This document shows positions 14,123 through 15,450 of a stretch of DNA of 15,450 nt, piece after piece. The notes beneath the pieces are model-generated. The model was not told where the DNA came from. It saw only the letters and a program-made list of their open reading frames with translations, and did no database searches. Both the position numbers and the translations under genes were made by a program. Positions within the stretch are counted from its first letter, which is position 1. The number at the start of each line of letters is the position of its first letter. The DNA comes from JAEZKC01 sp046538945 (GTDB lineage: Bacteria > Fibrobacterota > Chitinivibrionia > Chitinivibrionales > Chitinispirillaceae). The stretch lies in NCBI GenBank assembly GCA_046538945.1, contig JBKHHW010000073.1:1-15450 (forward strand). The letters run 5' to 3'.

Positions 14123-15009
14123 AGGAATTGGTGATTATAAGTGGTAAAGGTGGAACGGGAAAGACAAGTATCACCGCCTCTTTTGCTGCTTTGGCAAAAG
14201 GTGAATCGGTTCTGGCCGATTGTGATGTGGACGCGGCGGATCTGCATCTTATACTGAAGCCGGAGATCAGTTGCCGCACGGAATTCCGCAGCGGTCACAA
14301 AGCCATTGTAAGTAAAGAAAAATGTGTCGGCTGCGGTAAGTGCGTCCGCGTGTGCCGGTTCAGTGCTGTGGGAGTGAATGCCGACGTGTCTCCGAATGAA
14401 GGGGTAACCTATCACATTGACGATATTGCCTGCGAGGGTTGTGGTGTGTGTGTCCGGTTTTGCCCTGAAGGTGCTATAGAATTCCCTGAGGAGGTATGCG
14501 GTGAATGGTTTGTATCCCGGACCCGTTTCGGAACTATGGTACACGCAAAACTGGGAATAGCGGCGGAGAACTCCGGAAGGCTTGTGACGCTGGTGCGTAA
14601 CCGGGCTAAAGAGATCGCTCAGGAACAGAAGAAAGAGTATGTGCTCATTGACGGTTCGCCGGGTATAGGGTGTCCTGTGATTGCATCTTTGACAGCTGCC
14701 GATGCTGCTCTCATTGTTGCCGAGCCAACCGTTTCGGGTGATCATGATCTCAGGCGGATTGCGGGTTTGACTAAACAGCTCGGAGTGAAAACCTTTGTCA
14801 GTGTAAACAAGTGGGATGTGAATCCTGACGCGGCTGGAAAAATAAAGGAGTTCGCGTTGTCACAGAATCTGCAGTTTGCCGGAATGGCCCGGTACGATAA
14901 GGCTGTTACCGATTCACAGAGATTGCAGAAAGCCGTTGTGGAGTGTTGTTCGGGGGGAGTTGCGGAGGATATTCGCAATATATGGAACAATGTGACAGGA
15001 CTGTGGTGA
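14119..15009 (+). CDS. MinD-superfamily ATPase with inserted 2x[4Fe-4S] ferredoxin domain (second)
   Basis: A 296-aa paralogue of the preceding protein, starting in its stop codon (ATGA 14119-14122). Walker A is SGKGGTGKT (8-16); ADCDVDAADLHL (33-44) and DGSPGIGCPV (178-187) are the switch regions. The insert has C69-x2-C72-x2-C75-x3-C79, followed by Arg, and C105-x2-C108-x2-C111-x3-C115-P, so both four-Cys sets are intact. Switch I has DAAD where the first paralogue has EEPN, a difference commonly seen between the two members of such tandem pairs and consistent with heterodimer formation. The expected role is ATP-driven electron or cluster transfer to a partner, here most likely the NifX-like or NifU-like product. 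The ATPase family is secure; the client is inferred. Confidence 0.93.
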   Translation: MKELVIISGKGGTGKTSITASFAALAKGESVLADCDVDAADLHLILKPEISCRTEFRSGHKAIVSKEKCVGCGKCVRVCRFSAVGVNADVSPNEGVTYHIDDIACEGCGVCVRFCPEGAIEFPEEVCGEWFVSRTRFGTMVHAKLGIAAENSGRLVTLVRNRAKEIAQEQKKEYVLIDGSPGIGCPVIASLTAADAALIVAEPTVSGDHDLRRIAGLTKQLGVKTFVSVNKWDVNPDAAGKIKEFALSQNLQFAGMARYDKAVTDSQRLQKAVVECCSGGVAEDIRNIWNNVTGLW

Positions 15010-15033
15010 TCAAGGTACAAAGGAAAAGCGTTT

Positions 15034-15411
15034 ATGTCTGATGATTTTGATTCAGAAAATCTTGATTTGATTCAGCCCGACAGTATGAAGAGAATGAACG
15101 ATCCTGACGGAGCAGCATTCATAAAAGGTATCTGCGGAGATTCGATGGAGATGTATATTGTCGTAGAGAATGATACCGTAACCGATGTTTCATTTTTCAC
15201 GGACGGGTGCAACTCCTCCAGATTCTGCGGAGCTACTGCTGCAAGGCTGGCCAGAGGAAAGACTTTGAAAGAGGTGCTTCGCTTGTCGCCTGCCGATGTG
15301 ATAGATGCCTGGGGTGAAATACCGGGAGGTAACGTTCACTGTGCGATTCTTGCCGTGAGCACATTGCATAAGGCTGTTGCTGACTTTCTGATCCGCACAG
15401 AGAATGGGTGA
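15034..15411 (+). CDS. NifU/IscU-like iron-sulfur scaffold family protein
   Basis: A 125-aa protein. The IscU/NifU N-terminal fold is recognisable: GICGDSMEMYIVVENDTVTDV (32-52), TDGCNSSRFCGATAARLARGKTLKEVL (56-82) and NVHCAILAVSTLHKAVADFL (100-119). C59, C65 and the H102-C103 pair correspond in order to the cluster-ligating residues of IscU-type scaffolds. The ligand Asp normally two residues after the first Cys is replaced by Ser, and C34 in the GICGD motif is an extra cysteine seen in the anaerobe subgroup. Such proteins hold a nascent Fe-S cluster for transfer. It follows the second MinD-like ATPase by 24 bases, with AAAGGAAAA (15019-15027) as RBS, and probably belongs to the same operon. 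Confidence 0.88.
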   Translation: MSDDFDSENLDLIQPDSMKRMNDPDGAAFIKGICGDSMEMYIVVENDTVTDVSFFTDGCNSSRFCGATAARLARGKTLKEVLRLSPADVIDAWGEIPGGNVHCAILAVSTLHKAVADFLIRTENG

Positions 15412-15450
15412 ATGAATGACTCTGTTTCTGATTGTCATTTTCAGCCTTTT
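15412..15450 (+). CDS. Possible start of the next gene (truncated by window edge)
   Basis: Immediately after the NifU-like stop, ATG 15412 begins an open frame of 13 codons (MNDSVSDCHFQPF), and ATG 15416 in another frame begins MTLFLIVIFSL, which looks like a hydrophobic signal or membrane segment. Either could continue the operon. Too little sequence is present to choose or to name a family. Confidence 0.3.
   Translation, partial: MNDSVSDCHFQPF

Noticed and set aside
13274..15009. Cell-division MinD or ParA partition ATPases
   Set aside because: Both proteins carry inserted 2x[4Fe-4S] domains and lack a MinD membrane helix; no minC, minE or parB lies nearby.
10632..15411. Nitrogen-fixation cluster, suggested by NifX-like and NifU-like proteins
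   Set aside because: No nifHDK or radical-SAM nifB is present; these families are widespread in non-diazotrophic anaerobes.
1..15450. CRISPR arrays, tRNA or rRNA genes, insertion sequences, phage integrase or attachment sites
   Set aside because: No regularly spaced repeats, structural-RNA sequence, transposase or integrase motifs were seen on either strand.

Overview
The window looks like chromosomal DNA from an anaerobic Gram-negative bacterium. The signs are several 4Fe-4S proteins with no obvious aerobic functions, two inserted-ferredoxin MinD-type ATPases, exported Cys-rich and beta-rich envelope proteins, strong Shine-Dalgarno sites and moderate GC. The Asp/Ser-rich envelope proteins and the Fe-S gene set would fit a Fibrobacterota/Chitinivibrionia-like or deltaproteobacterial lineage, but this placement is a guess; there is no rRNA or other marker gene.

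Left part: a minus-strand EFR1-type flavodoxin/ferredoxin (1-777, running off the left edge) is followed by about 590 bases without a firm gene. That stretch is not featureless. It holds a 9-bp inverted repeat upstream of the EFR1 gene, two hairpins, and a possible 45-codon ORF whose near-perfect ribosome binding site lies inside a 12-bp hairpin stem.

Centre-left: a two-gene operon with a 4-base ATGA overlap encodes a TPR-repeat protein (335 aa) and a 1655-aa protein. The large protein has a DUF6079/PglY/BrxC-like P-loop ATPase at its N terminus and, as I read it, a PglZ-like alkaline-phosphatase-fold domain as its last ~175 residues. This would join two core proteins of BREX/Pgl phage defence in one chain, without the PglX methyltransferase, BrxL, BrxA or BrxB in view. 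It is the best candidate for an undescribed system here.

Centre-right: three overlapping minus-strand genes (10339 down to 7349) encode a membrane-anchored or exported protein with two thioredoxin domains, an exported coiled-coil protein with nine cysteines, and an exported beta-rich probable outer-membrane protein. They look like an envelope redox/assembly unit. Their last gene converges on the PglY-PglZ gene with only 5 bases between stop codons.

Right part: from 10632 to the right edge a plus-strand operon encodes a NifX/NifB-type cofactor-binding protein, a hotdog thioesterase, a DUF5320-type Gly/Met-rich protein, a DUF89/ARMT1-like phosphatase, a 53-aa zinc-ribbon-like protein, a second DUF5320-type protein, two tandem MinD-like ATPases with 2x[4Fe-4S] inserts, and a NifU/IscU-like scaffold. 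The NifX-type protein plus paired MinD/ferredoxin ATPases resembles the 'orange protein' (ORP) cluster of Desulfovibrio, so assembly or insertion of a metal cofactor is a reasonable inference. Upstream lie two palindromes of the form TTGCA-N4-TGCAA exactly 30 bp apart, which look like paired operators for a CRP/FNR-family regulator between the divergent operons.
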